Notes under the pieces: model-generated
The model's database searches: none
What the model was told of the DNA's origin: nothing
Seen by the model: only the letters and a program-made list of their open reading frames with translations
Shown: positions 1 through 6,537 of the stretch, piece after piece
Position numbering within the stretch: the stretch's first letter is position 1
How the letters are laid out: each line of letters starts with the position of its first letter
Translations under genes and position numbers: made by a program
Source: CAYRGS01 sp964423875
GTDB taxonomy: Bacteria; UBA8248; JACPRG01; G963555815
Direction of reading: 5' to 3'
Assembly (NCBI GenBank): GCA_964423875.1
Contig: CAYRGS010000109.1
Span: 1 to 12,166, forward strand
Length of the DNA stretch: 12,166 bases

Positions 1-89
1 TCGAAATAAATGTCGGAAACCCGGCCTTCCTTGATCTCTTCAAGGGTGGCCGTCTGGCGGACAAGCTTGTCTGGATCGATGGGCGACAT
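1..89 (-). CDS. Partial CDS, probable nicotinate phosphoribosyltransferase N-terminus
   Basis: An open frame starts at the ATG at 89 (minus) and leaves the window after 29 codons. The visible protein begins MSPIDPDKLVRQTATLEE and continues to IKEGRVSDIYF. The stretch ATLEEIKEGRVSDIYF resembles, from memory, the start of archaeal/Thermotoga-type nicotinate phosphoribosyltransferases, which open with a pattern like (T)A(S/T)xEEIxxGxxxDVYFxRT. These enzymes join nicotinate to phosphoribosyl pyrophosphate in NAD salvage. The start lies 40 nt after the stop of the ferredoxin gene on the same strand, so co-transcription with trxB and the ferredoxin is likely. No clear Shine-Dalgarno site is seen directly upstream. 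An NAD-salvage gene would fit the redox theme of the operon. Only 29 residues are visible, so the family call is tentative; that the frame is coding is more secure. Confidence 0.5.
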   Translation of the reverse strand, partial: MSPIDPDKLVRQTATLEEIKEGRVSDIYF

Positions 90-129
90 GCGTTGAAATC
101 CGGATCGTGTCAGACAGAAGGAAGGAGGG

Positions 130-588
130 TCAGTTCTTATACTCCACCGTTTCCCATTCGAGAACCTCCAGGAGCTGTTCCATGTTCAGCGTCTGCTCCC
201 TTCGGTTATCGGTCGCCCATTCATAGTGCGGGGAATGGATGATGGACAGGGGATCGGTCGGGCAGGCTTCCACACAGAGGCCGCACCACATGCAGCGCGA
301 AAAGTCGATGAGGAACTCCTTGGCCCGTCTTTCCTTCCCTGTCCCGATGGGCTGGATGGTGATGCAGTCCGTCGGACAGGCGATCTCGCAGAGCAGGCAT
401 CCGATGCAGTAGGCCTCGCCGTTCTCGTCCTTCGTCAGGGCGAGGACGCCCCGGGAGCCCTTGGGAAGCTCGACCCGCTCCTTCGGGTACTGAATCGTGA
501 TGGGCTTTTTGAACAGGTGCTTGAAGGTCGTCGCCAGCCCCCTGCGGAGGTCGCCCAGGAACAGAGTGTTCATGCCTTTTTGAAACAT
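130..588 (-). CDS. nuoI: NuoI-like 2x[4Fe-4S] ferredoxin (NADH-quinone oxidoreductase subunit I family)
   Basis: This 152-residue protein carries two [4Fe-4S] motifs: CIGCLLCEIACP (Cys61, 64, 67, 71) and CMWCGLCVEACP (Cys99, 102, 105, 109). The preceding YPKERVELPKGSRG segment and the overall length match NuoI, the complex I subunit that passes electrons through clusters N6a and N6b towards quinone. The N-terminal stretch FLGDLRRGLATTFKHLFKKP is the amphipathic lead-in typical of NuoI. No other nuo gene is visible; the neighbours are trxB (72 nt upstream) and a probable nicotinate phosphoribosyltransferase. It may therefore be an orphan NuoI or a related ferredoxin feeding another oxidoreductase. 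The start at 588 has no ordinary Shine-Dalgarno site: a run of ten G on the coding strand lies 12-21 nt upstream. Met6 (573) is an alternative start but has no better site. The family is sure; assignment to a real complex I is not. Confidence 0.88.
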   Translation of the reverse strand: MFQKGMNTLFLGDLRRGLATTFKHLFKKPITIQYPKERVELPKGSRGVLALTKDENGEAYCIGCLLCEIACPTDCITIQPIGTGKERRAKEFLIDFSRCMWCGLCVEACPTDPLSIIHSPHYEWATDNRREQTLNMEQLLEVLEWETVEYKN

Positions 589-599
589 CGGGATGGATT

Positions 600-609
600 C
601 CCCCCCCCC
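600..609. repeat. C10 homopolymer tract in the trxB-nuoI spacer
   Basis: Ten consecutive C on the plus strand (G on the coding strand) lie just upstream of the nuoI-like start. A change in tract length would alter the distance between any ribosome-binding sequence and the start codon. Confidence 0.85.
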
Positions 610-660
610 GCCCTTTCGGCGAAGCGCACCGTCGAAGGCTCGCGCGGAGCCGGCCCCAGT

Positions 661-1611
661 CTACACGGAGCTCGTCGAGGCCGCCTCCTTGTCATGGAGC
701 GATTCGATGTACTTCTCCGCCGCGATGGCCGCGGTGGTCGCGTCTCCAACGGCGGTGGTGAGCTGCCGGGCAACCTGGGTCCGGACGTCTCCGACGGCGT
801 AAATGCCCGGGATATTCGTTTGCATCGTCTCGTCGGTGACGTAGTAGCCGTTTTCGTCCTTGTCCAACGGCTCCCGGACAAGGCCGCTGTTCGGCGTGAA
901 CCCGATAAAGATGAAGACTCCGCCCACGTCCAGCCGGCCGGTCTCGCCGGTCTTGACGTTTTTGAGCTTGAGGTGCTTCACCGCTTTGTCATCGCCGACG
1001 ATCTCTTCAACGACCGTATCCCAGATGAATTCCATCTTCTCCGAGCTGAAGGCCCGTTCCTGGATGATCTTCGTGGCGCGGAGCTGATCGCGCCGGTGGA
1101 TGATGGGGACCTTGCTCCCGTATTTGGTCAGAAACAGGCCCTCCTCCACCGCCGCGTCGCCGCCGCCGATGACCGCGATCACCTCGTCCTGGAAGAAAGC
1201 GCCGTCGCAGATGGCGCAGTAGGAAACTCCTTTGCCCCAGTAATCCTTCTCGCCCGGGATCTCGAGATAGATGGGGCTTCCGCCCGCCGAGAGGATCACG
1301 ACCTTGGAGCGGTACTCGTTCTCGTCCGTCCGGGTGACGCGGTCCTCGCCGTCGCAGTAGATTTCGAGGACCTCTTCCATCCTGATCTCGGCCCCGAACT
1401 TCTTGCAGTGCTCCTCCATCTTCTGGGCCAGCTCCGGTCCCATGATGTGCTCGAAGCCCGGATAGTCCTCCACGTCCCCGGTGTTGACGATCTGTCCGCC
1501 TGGGACGCCCTTTTCCAGAACGACGGCCTTCAGCTTGGCCCGGCCGGCGTACAGGCCGGCGCAAAGACCCGCGGGTCCGCCACCGATGACCACCACATCG
1601 AACACTTCCAT
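661..1611 (-). CDS. trxB: Thioredoxin reductase (NADPH), TrxB
   Basis: This 316-residue flavoprotein has the full TrxB layout. An FAD-binding GGGPAGL motif lies at residues 10-16 and the redox-active CAIC pair at Cys132/Cys135 in SYCAICDG. The NADPH fold has GGGDAAVEE (about 149-157) followed by HRRDQLRA, whose arginines favour NADPH over NADH, and GIYAVGDVR is the C-terminal FAD motif. It reduces thioredoxin disulfides with NADPH in the cytoplasm. The ATG at 1611 is chosen because an AAGGA site sits 7 nt upstream (1619-1623) and the protein then begins MEVFDVVVIGGG, as expected; the frame is open further upstream but translates to glycine/proline-rich noise. The segment usually reading ATG before the second glycine here reads SAGGSP, a minor change. 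It is the first gene after the promoter at 1750-1778 and leads a probable operon with the ferredoxin and the left-edge gene. Confidence 0.96.
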   Translation of the reverse strand: MEVFDVVVIGGGPAGLCAGLYAGRAKLKAVVLEKGVPGGQIVNTGDVEDYPGFEHIMGPELAQKMEEHCKKFGAEIRMEEVLEIYCDGEDRVTRTDENEYRSKVVILSAGGSPIYLEIPGEKDYWGKGVSYCAICDGAFFQDEVIAVIGGGDAAVEEGLFLTKYGSKVPIIHRRDQLRATKIIQERAFSSEKMEFIWDTVVEEIVGDDKAVKHLKLKNVKTGETGRLDVGGVFIFIGFTPNSGLVREPLDKDENGYYVTDETMQTNIPGIYAVGDVRTQVARQLTTAVGDATTAAIAAEKYIESLHDKEAASTSSV

Positions 1612-1680
1612 TTCCGGGTCCTTACCGGGAAAATTCGCGGGGCATGGAGGGATCGCTGCGGGCCGCCCCGGCCGGGGCCT

Positions 1681-1689
1681 CCCCCCCCC
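1681..1689. repeat. C9 homopolymer tract in the trxB leader
   Basis: Nine C in a row (G in the transcript) lie between the promoter at 1750-1778 and the trxB start, within the predicted 5' untranslated leader of about 130 nt. Confidence 0.8.
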
Positions 1690-1749
1690 TCCGCCCGTCC
1701 AAATTCCCAAAAACGAAGGGCTATCGTTGAATCCAAAGCAATTTTATCC

Positions 1750-1778
1750 AATATATGGGCGCCCGGGAGGTCTGTCAA
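1750..1778 (-). promoter_or_regulatory. Sigma70-type promoter for trxB
   Basis: On the minus strand a perfect -35 box TTGACA (1773-1778) is separated by 17 nt from a -10 box TATATT (1750-1755). Expected initiation is near 1743, giving a leader of about 130 nt to the trxB ATG. The area around the -10 is the only AT-rich stretch in this GC-rich gap. The match is by eye and untested. Confidence 0.7.
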
Positions 1779-1840
1779 CGGTCCGCCATTGCCGCCCTCG
1801 GACGCCATCTCTTGCGGGGTTGTCCGCGCGGGCGGAGGTC

Positions 1841-2674
1841 TCACAGAGCCCGATAGGTCTTCTGCATGATGAGCGCGTCCTCTTCCAGGATGGGGCTTTC
1901 GCAGATGAGAAGGCCGCCCGCGCCGAAATCCTTCAGCGCCTTGAGGACGCCCGCGTAGTCGAAGACGGTCTCTTTCAGAACGACGTGGTTCCTTTCGCCC
2001 TTGGGGCCGTACTCGATGCCCGACAGGTGGATGTGCATGTCCTGGAGGGCCGCGTCCCCAAGCTGGGTCCGCAAGGATTCCAGGATTTCGCAAAATTCCG
2101 CGTAAGTATTGTACTTTCCCGTGTTCCGGGCGTAGATGTGAGAGAAATCGATGCAGGGCCGGATGCCTTTGATCTCTTTGGCCAACCGGAGGGTTTCATC
2201 GAGGGAGCCGAACTGGGGGCCCTTTCCCGTCGTCTCGGGGTCCAGGCCGACATCGACCTTCTCCTTGCGAAGCTTGGCGGCGAGCTCGCGCAGGTGCTTT
2301 TTGACCTTCGGGTAGACCTCCTTGGAAGCGCCGCCCATGTAGAACGCCGGATGGAAGGCCACGCCCCGCGCCCTGAAGAAATGGCCGATGCGCGCGGAGT
2401 TCAGGATGCGCTCCCGGCTGGCCTCGACCTTTTCCGGCTCCAGGGAGTTCAGGTTGATCCAGTACGGACCGTGGACGGAGAGAGCCACGTCGTTCTCCCG
2501 CGCCGTCTCACCGACCTCGCGGGCCAGCTGTTCCTGCATGCGGACGCCCTGGACGCACTCCACCTCCAGGCAGTCGAGGCCCAGCTCCCGGAGGCGCCGA
2601 ATCCCGTCCCGCGTGCCCTTCTTGCCCCCCGTGCTGGCAGGCACCCCAGCCGTGCCGAACAGTAAGTCGCTCAT
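1841..2674 (-). CDS. nfo: Endonuclease IV-like TIM-barrel AP endonuclease (archaeal-type subfamily)
   Basis: The 277-residue protein reads as an AP endonuclease family 2 TIM barrel, beginning MSDLLFGTAGVP. Candidate metal ligands fall in the expected order: His68 (SVHGPY), His108 (AFHPAF), Glu147 (LDPETTGK), Asp176 and His179 (CIDFSHIYAR), His214/216 (MHIHLSG), His230 (GERNH) and Glu259 (ICESP). Endonuclease IV cleaves DNA 5' to abasic sites with a trinuclear zinc centre in base-excision repair. The GIEYGPKGERNH segment differs from the E. coli Asp-x-His pair and resembles archaeal homologues, so substrate range could differ. The gene lies 51 nt downstream of engB on the same strand, probably in one transcript. 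Upstream of the ATG only a weak GGGA element is seen. Alternative: a sugar-phosphate isomerase-like TIM barrel, but the ligand set favours a nuclease. Confidence 0.82.
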   Translation of the reverse strand: MSDLLFGTAGVPASTGGKKGTRDGIRRLRELGLDCLEVECVQGVRMQEQLAREVGETARENDVALSVHGPYWINLNSLEPEKVEASRERILNSARIGHFFRARGVAFHPAFYMGGASKEVYPKVKKHLRELAAKLRKEKVDVGLDPETTGKGPQFGSLDETLRLAKEIKGIRPCIDFSHIYARNTGKYNTYAEFCEILESLRTQLGDAALQDMHIHLSGIEYGPKGERNHVVLKETVFDYAGVLKALKDFGAGGLLICESPILEEDALIMQKTYRAL

Positions 2675-2725
2675 TTTTCAATCCCAATCGTCTTCGAAGA
2701 CCGCATGCGGAAAGATGAATCCGCT

Positions 2726-3358
2726 TCATCCCCGGAAAAAACCCGCCTGGTTCCTCACCCACGGCCCGAGCCTTCGCCAAAGCGCGTCCTTTCCCATCCC
2801 GTTGGCGGCGGAGAACGTCACCGGGTCCTCGGGGCCGAGGGACAGGTCCTTTCTCACCTGGGCCGACGCGGCCGCGCGCTTGGAAGCCGAGAGCTTATCC
2901 GCCTTGGTCAACACCACGAGGGCCGCCATCCCTTTGGATGCGAGCCATTCGAGCAGGTCCCGGTCCATGTCCCCGGCGCCGCGTCGGATGTCCAGGATGA
3001 CGACGACCCCTTGAAGCGGCTCCCGGACCTCCAGATACGACTCGACCATCTTTCCCCAGGCCTTCCGGACCCGGTCCGGCGCCTTGGCATAGCCGTAGCC
3101 CGGAAGGTCCACGAACCGGAACTCCGTCCCTCCCCCCCCACCCCCCCCGCCCGTCCGGACCCGGAAGAAGTTCAGGGTCTGCGTCTTGCCCGGTGTCGAG
3201 CTGGTCTTCACAAGCCCCTTGCGGCCCAGGAGGGTGTTCATCATGGAGGACTTCCCCACGTTGGACCGGCCGGCGAAAGCAACCTCCGCCAGGGGGTCCT
3301 TGGGACAGTCCTTCCCATGGACAACGGATTTCTCGAACTCGGCGGCGATGACTTTCAT
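2726..3358 (-). CDS. engB: Ribosome-biogenesis GTPase EngB (YsxC/YihA) with a glycine-run insert
   Basis: This 210-residue GTPase has every EngB signature: Walker A GRSNVGKSS (30-38), switch I TSSTPGKTQT (52-61), G3 DLPGYGYAK (84-92), G4 TKAD (151-154) and G5 FSAANG (182-187). EngB is a GTPase needed for late assembly of the large ribosomal subunit and is essential in many bacteria. The ATG at 3358 has a GGAGGG site 3 nt upstream, and the protein then begins MKVIAAEFEKSV. The odd part is Gly70-Gly77, eight glycines in a row inserted after FFRVRT, where relatives have a short turn between two strands. They are encoded by two G8 runs separated by a single T (3132-3148) plus flanking G-rich codons. 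A slip of one base in either run would destroy the protein. The gene lies 74 nt after the sirtuin stop. Confidence 0.95.
   Translation of the reverse strand: MKVIAAEFEKSVVHGKDCPKDPLAEVAFAGRSNVGKSSMMNTLLGRKGLVKTSSTPGKTQTLNFFRVRTGGGGGGGGTEFRFVDLPGYGYAKAPDRVRKAWGKMVESYLEVREPLQGVVVILDIRRGAGDMDRDLLEWLASKGMAALVVLTKADKLSASKRAAASAQVRKDLSLGPEDPVTFSAANGMGKDALWRRLGPWVRNQAGFFRG
3132..3148. repeat. C8-A-C8 tract inside engB
   Basis: Two runs of eight C separated by one A (G8-T-G8 on the coding strand) encode most of the Gly70-77 stretch. This is the only such tract lying within a recognised protein in the window. Confidence 0.9.
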
Positions 3359-3432
3359 CAACCCTCCAGGGAGACGGCCCATTCCATGAATCGCGGCCGT
3401 AGATCCCAAAGACGGACCCTCAGGGATCCGGC

Positions 3433-4233
3433 TTACCGGGACCGCTGGGAGGCGACCGCCCGCGCCAGGCGCGGGAGGACCTCGCCCGCGTATCCGGCCA
3501 GGACGGCGTCCGCCTCGGCGTCCAGCGGGGTTTCCTCCCGGTTGACGATGATCAGCCTGGCCCCCCGGGCCTTCGCCCGGGCCGGAAGACCGGCCGCCGG
3601 CTGGACGACCAGGGAGGTGCCGACGACCAGGAAGACGTCCGCCCGGTCCGTCCACTCGACGGCCCGGTCCATCCGGTCGCGGGGAATGCCCTCGCCGAAG
3701 AAGACGGCGTCGGTCTTCTGGATTCCCCCGCACGACGGGCAATGCGGCGGAAGCTCCCCCGCCGCCACCCGGCGGTTGACGGCCTCGCGGGTTTCCCGGA
3801 TCCCGCAATCCAGGCACTTCACCCAGTGGGAGGTGCCGTGTATCTCGATGAGGTCCTCTTCCGGGAACCCGGCCTTCTGGTGCAATCCGTCGGTGTTCTG
3901 CGTAACGACCCTCCGGAGGACGCCCTCCCTGTTCAGGTCCGTCAGCGCGCGATGTCCGCCGTGGGGGACCGCCCGCAGGTTTTGAGCGTAGTACGCGGGC
4001 GTCATCCGCCAGTAGCGGACGCGGGAATCGAGGTTGCCGACGTAGTGGCGGTAGGTGAAATCCCGCTGATCCAGCTGCGTCCAGATCCCGCCGGGGGAGC
4101 GGAAGTCCGGAATACCCGACTCCGTTCCCAGACCGGCCCCGGTCATGGCGACGGCGAACCGGCTTTCCGCGAGCCAGGCGGCCGGCCCCCCGATTTCTTC
4201 AGAGACTTCGTCGAGAGAACCCACCCGCTCCAT
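3433..4233 (-). CDS. Sir2-family NAD-dependent protein deacylase
   Basis: The 266-residue protein is a sirtuin. NAD-binding TGAGLGTESGIPDFRS covers 31-46, TQNTDGLH (111-118) holds the conserved Gln, Asn and Asp, and His132 in IHGTSH is the catalytic base. Four zinc cysteines sit at 140, 143, 165 and 168 (CLDC, CPSC), and GTSLVVQPAAGLP (205-217) and IIVN (228-231) complete the Rossmann fold. Sirtuins remove acetyl or acyl groups from lysines using NAD+. The usual GAGIS is GAGLG here, a mild departure. The ATG at 4233 overlaps the exchanger stop as TGATG, so the two are translationally coupled; a GTG one codon earlier (4236) is a possible alternative. Its substrate is not shown by the context. 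An NAD-consuming enzyme within a few kilobases of a probable NAD-salvage gene may be coincidence. Confidence 0.94.
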   Translation of the reverse strand: MERVGSLDEVSEEIGGPAAWLAESRFAVAMTGAGLGTESGIPDFRSPGGIWTQLDQRDFTYRHYVGNLDSRVRYWRMTPAYYAQNLRAVPHGGHRALTDLNREGVLRRVVTQNTDGLHQKAGFPEEDLIEIHGTSHWVKCLDCGIRETREAVNRRVAAGELPPHCPSCGGIQKTDAVFFGEGIPRDRMDRAVEWTDRADVFLVVGTSLVVQPAAGLPARAKARGARLIIVNREETPLDAEADAVLAGYAGEVLPRLARAVASQRSR

Positions 4234-5207
4234 CACCCCAGAAAAAAGACGGCCATCAACGCCAGATACACCAGGTACATTCCGGTCAACATTCCCCCCT
4301 CCATCCGGCCCACACCACGGCCCGACCAGCCGAAAACCAGGAGCGCGATGATCATCAAGAGCGTGAAGGGGAGATCCAGAACCCGGTTCTGCTCAACGAT
4401 GGGCAGCGGGATAACAAGCGCGCTGGACCCCACGACCCAGAAAACGTTCAGGACGTTCGATCCCAGGATGTTCCCCAGACTCAGGTCCATGTGGCCCTTG
4501 AGCATCGATGCGACTGCCAGGGTGATCTCGGGAAGGGACGTCCCCACCGCGACAATCGTCAGGCCGATGATGAGCTCCGAGATCCCCGCGTGGCGGGCAA
4601 TCTGTGCGCCGTTCTGGACCAACAGAATGCTTCCCGCGCCCACCGACGCGGCGCCGATGAGGAACCCAAAACCCTGCCGGACCCATTCAGCCTTATCGAA
4701 TTTCGGCGCCTCCGCTTCCGGATCGTCCCCAGTCGCGGACAGGCGCCAATTGTAAACCAGGAAGACAACGGCCCCCAGGGTGAACAGGACGCCCACGGGC
4801 CGCCCGATGGATTCCCGACCCAGGGTCGTGGCCCACAGCGCGACCGCCGCCCCCAAGGCGAACAGGGCCTGCCTCATGAAGATCCGCCGCGTCACGGCAA
4901 TCGTGCCCACCAGGGCCGAGAGGCCGACGACCAGGCCGATGTTGCACAGATATGAGCCGACCGCGTTGCCCACGGCCAAGAGGGGCTTGCCCAGGAAGGC
5001 CGCGCTGAAGGAGACGGCGAACTCGGGAAAGGTCGTGGCGAGACTGACGACCGTCGCGCCGACGACCACCTTGGGGATGTTGGCCGCGCGGGAGATGAAA
5101 ACCGCTCCGTCCAGAAATTTCACCGCTCCCCAGACCACCAGGGCGGCGCCCGCCGCAAAGAGGAAAGCGTTCCATCCCAGACCCAGCCCCGCAAACAGAG
5201 ATTCCAC
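4233..5207 (-). CDS. CaCA-family Na+/Ca2+-type cation exchanger
   Basis: This roughly 324-residue integral membrane protein is nearly all hydrophobic segments around the two alpha repeats of calcium/cation antiporters. Alpha-1 is about residues 50-91 (GATVVSLATTFPEF, Glu62, then GNAVGSYLCNIGL). Alpha-2 is about 215-255 (GLTIVAVGTSLPEI, Glu227, then GNILGSNVLNVF). The two Glu residues bind the transported cation in the family, which exchanges Ca2+ for Na+ (or H+/K+) across the inner membrane. A charged cytoplasmic loop (about 158-178) divides the halves. The GTG at 5207 is chosen because AAGGA lies 7 nt upstream (5215-5219); no ATG occurs early, and the longer frame would add a proline-rich leader read through a C/G tract. 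Alpha-1 has ATT where alpha-2 has the usual GTS, as is common in asymmetric members. Ion specificity cannot be read from the sequence. Confidence 0.92.
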   Translation of the reverse strand: MESLFAGLGLGWNAFLFAAGAALVVWGAVKFLDGAVFISRAANIPKVVVGATVVSLATTFPEFAVSFSAAFLGKPLLAVGNAVGSYLCNIGLVVGLSALVGTIAVTRRIFMRQALFALGAAVALWATTLGRESIGRPVGVLFTLGAVVFLVYNWRLSATGDDPEAEAPKFDKAEWVRQGFGFLIGAASVGAGSILLVQNGAQIARHAGISELIIGLTIVAVGTSLPEITLAVASMLKGHMDLSLGNILGSNVLNVFWVVGSSALVIPLPIVEQNRVLDLPFTLLMIIALLVFGWSGRGVGRMEGGMLTGMYLVYLALMAVFFLG

Positions 5208-5265
5208 GCTTCGATCCTTAATCGGCCCCCGCGCGCCGAATCCCGTCGGGGAGGCCGCGACGGAT

Positions 5266-5283
5266 GGGGGGGGGAGGGGGGGG
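5266..5283. repeat. G9-A-G8 tract between rsmI and the exchanger gene
   Basis: Nine G, one A and eight G (C-rich in the minus-strand transcript) begin 59 nt upstream of the exchanger GTG and just past the rsmI stop. The layout, two runs of 8-9 split by one base, is the same as the tract inside engB. Confidence 0.85.
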
Positions 5284-5293
5284 TCGGTCCGCG

Positions 5294-6004
5294 TCAATCG
5301 CCCCCGTCTTTATCGGGCGCGATGAGGACGACGTACTCCCCCCTCGCCTTCCTCCGGCCGATCCGTTCCGTCACTTCCCGCACGGTTCCGCGAAGGAACT
5401 CCTCGTGGATCTTCGTCAATTCCCGGGCAATGACAACCTGCCGTCCGGCCATCCGCTCCTCCAGCTCCGATAAGAGCTTGGTGATCCGGTGGGGCGACTC
5501 GAAGAGAACAACCGTCCGGGTCTCGCGGGACAAGGCTTCGAGACGCCTCTGTCTTCTGCCGGACTTGACCGGCAGAAACCCCTCGAAGGCGAAGCGGTCG
5601 GTGGGGAGCCCGCTCGACGAAAGCGCGGCGGTCAGGGCCGAAGGCCCCGGAATCGGGACCACGGCAATCCCGGCCTCGATCGCCCGCTTCACCAGGTAGT
5701 AGCCCGGGTCCGAGAGCCCGGGGGTCCCGGCGTCGGTGACCAGGGCCACACTCTCTCCCTGTTCCAGCCGCCGGAGGAGACTGGGCGTCCGGGCTTCCTT
5801 GTTGTGATCGTGGTAGCTCTCCAGCCGTTTTCCGACGATCTCACGCCGGGACAGGAGCTTTCGGGTGCGGCGGGTGTCTTCCGCCGCGATCAGGTCGGCC
5901 TCCGCGAGGGTCTTCAGCGCCCGCAGCGTGATGTCTTCCAAGTTCCCGATGGGGGTTCCCACAACGTACAGGACGCCCGCTCGGGGATTTGGTTCCCGTT
6001 CCAT
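5294..6004 (-). CDS. rsmI: 16S rRNA (cytidine1402-2'-O)-methyltransferase RsmI
   Basis: The 236-residue protein is a tetrapyrrole-methylase-fold enzyme of the RsmI family. LYVVGTPIGNLEDIT (12-26) is the N-terminal signature, followed by AEDTRRTRKLL (41-51), the SAM-site loop VTDAGTPGLSDPG (89-101), PIPGPSA (117-123), FEGFLP (140-145) and LFESPHR (167-173). RsmI methylates the ribose of C1402 in the decoding centre of 16S rRNA. It is about 50 residues shorter than the E. coli protein, lacking the C-terminal extension, which is a common variant. The ATG at 6004 gives the usual short lead before LYVV. No Shine-Dalgarno site is seen, and a TAGAAT hexamer ends 6 nt before the start, raising the chance of a leaderless mRNA. 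It heads the minus-strand run leading into the exchanger gene, 86 nt downstream. Confidence 0.95.
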   Translation of the reverse strand: MEREPNPRAGVLYVVGTPIGNLEDITLRALKTLAEADLIAAEDTRRTRKLLSRREIVGKRLESYHDHNKEARTPSLLRRLEQGESVALVTDAGTPGLSDPGYYLVKRAIEAGIAVVPIPGPSALTAALSSSGLPTDRFAFEGFLPVKSGRRQRRLEALSRETRTVVLFESPHRITKLLSELEERMAGRQVVIARELTKIHEEFLRGTVREVTERIGRRKARGEYVVLIAPDKDGGD

Positions 6005-6010
6005 GTGGAC

Positions 6011-6016
6011 ATTCTA
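6011..6016 (-). promoter_or_regulatory. Possible -10 box placing rsmI transcript start at its ATG
   Basis: TAGAAT on the minus strand ends 6 nt before the rsmI ATG. If used, transcription would begin at or next to the start codon. No matching -35 box is clear. Confidence 0.25.
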
Positions 6017-6124
6017 ACCTGGATTTCTCACCAACCGATCCTCTCGTGCTCCACTTGTCGCAGGGATCGCACCGGCCGCCTTGTTCGGCGGAATGTGGCC
6101 GATGCGCGCAACGACCGTTTTTCC

Positions 6125-6146
6125 GGGCGGGGACGGGGACCCGCCC
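6125..6146. repeat. GC-rich palindrome 1
   Basis: GGGCGGG (6125-6131) pairs perfectly with CCCGCCC (6140-6146) around an 8-nt loop, followed by CTAC. The form, arms of GGGCGGG/CCCGCCC ending in CTAC, is that of short palindromes dispersed in many GC-rich bacterial genomes. Confidence 0.6.
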
Positions 6147-6147
6147 C

Positions 6148-6169
6148 TACGAGAAAGCTACGAGAAAGC
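6148..6169. repeat. 11-bp perfect tandem duplication
   Basis: TACGAGAAAGC occurs twice head to tail (6148-6158 and 6159-6169), directly abutting palindrome 1. It looks like a small slippage or insertion scar. Confidence 0.85.
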
Positions 6170-6187
6170 TGTGTTTTTTCAATGTAG

Positions 6188-6230
6188 GGGCCGGACGGTT
6201 CCACCGCCTCGGTGGTCCCCGTCCCGGCCC
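6188..6230. repeat. GC-rich palindrome 2 with nested hairpin
   Basis: GGGCCGGACGG (6188-6198) pairs with CCGTCCCGGCCC (6219-6230) with one bulged C. Inside, CCACCG (6201-6206) pairs with CGGTGG (6210-6215) around CCT. It is preceded by GTAG, mirroring the CTAC after palindrome 1. No T-run follows, so an intrinsic terminator is unlikely. Confidence 0.6.
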
Positions 6231-6403
6231 GTCACACGCCCGCGCAGAGAACGGGGTGTTTCAGCCAGGCAACTCGCTCGCATCGGGCAATGAATTGAAA
6301 GGCAACCCGTTCACCGGCCCATCCGAGGTTGAAGATTCTCTTTGTGAGAAATGCGGGCTATTGATCTCTGTATTATTAATGACCTATCTGCGTATTGCGT
6401 GAA

Positions 6404-6427
6404 AGGGCCGGTACAGAGCCCGGCCCT
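6404..6427. repeat. GC-rich palindrome 3
   Basis: AGGGCCGG (6404-6411) pairs perfectly with CCGGCCCT (6420-6427) around an 8-nt loop and is followed by ACA. It is a relative of palindromes 1, 2 and 4. Confidence 0.6.
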
Positions 6428-6455
6428 ACATGTCCATTCCGAAATCGCGTGTAGA

Positions 6456-6475
6456 GGCGGGGCTCCGTACCCGCC
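6456..6475. repeat. GC-rich palindrome 4
   Basis: GGCGGG (6456-6461) pairs with CCCGCC (6470-6475) around an 8-nt loop and is preceded by GTAGA. It lies 28 nt after palindrome 3. Confidence 0.55.
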
Positions 6476-6508
6476 CCAGAAGTGTCGGGGACCCCTCCAG
6501 GCTTTTCG

Positions 6509-6537
6509 TTGAGTCGCTCCGTGTAGGACATTATTTA
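6509..6537 (+). promoter_or_regulatory. Weak sigma70-like promoter candidate for the pyrD-like genes
   Basis: TTGAGT (6509-6514) and TATTTA (6532-6537) are spaced by 17 nt, 118 nt before the first pyrD-like start. Both hexamers are poor matches; it is listed because it is the best pairing seen in this part of the spacer. Confidence 0.25.

Noticed and set aside
226..1869. Long plus-strand open frame opposite nuoI and trxB
   Set aside because: It is the antisense shadow of two confidently identified minus-strand genes in GC-rich DNA; its translation has no family features.
1481..2665. Long plus-strand open frame opposite trxB and the endonuclease IV-like gene
   Set aside because: Mirror frame of real genes; low-complexity Arg/Ala/Leu text with no motifs.
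5989..6402. Plus-strand open frames in the rsmI to pyrD-like spacer
   Set aside because: They run through palindromic repeats, lack a plausible ribosome site and give no recognisable protein.
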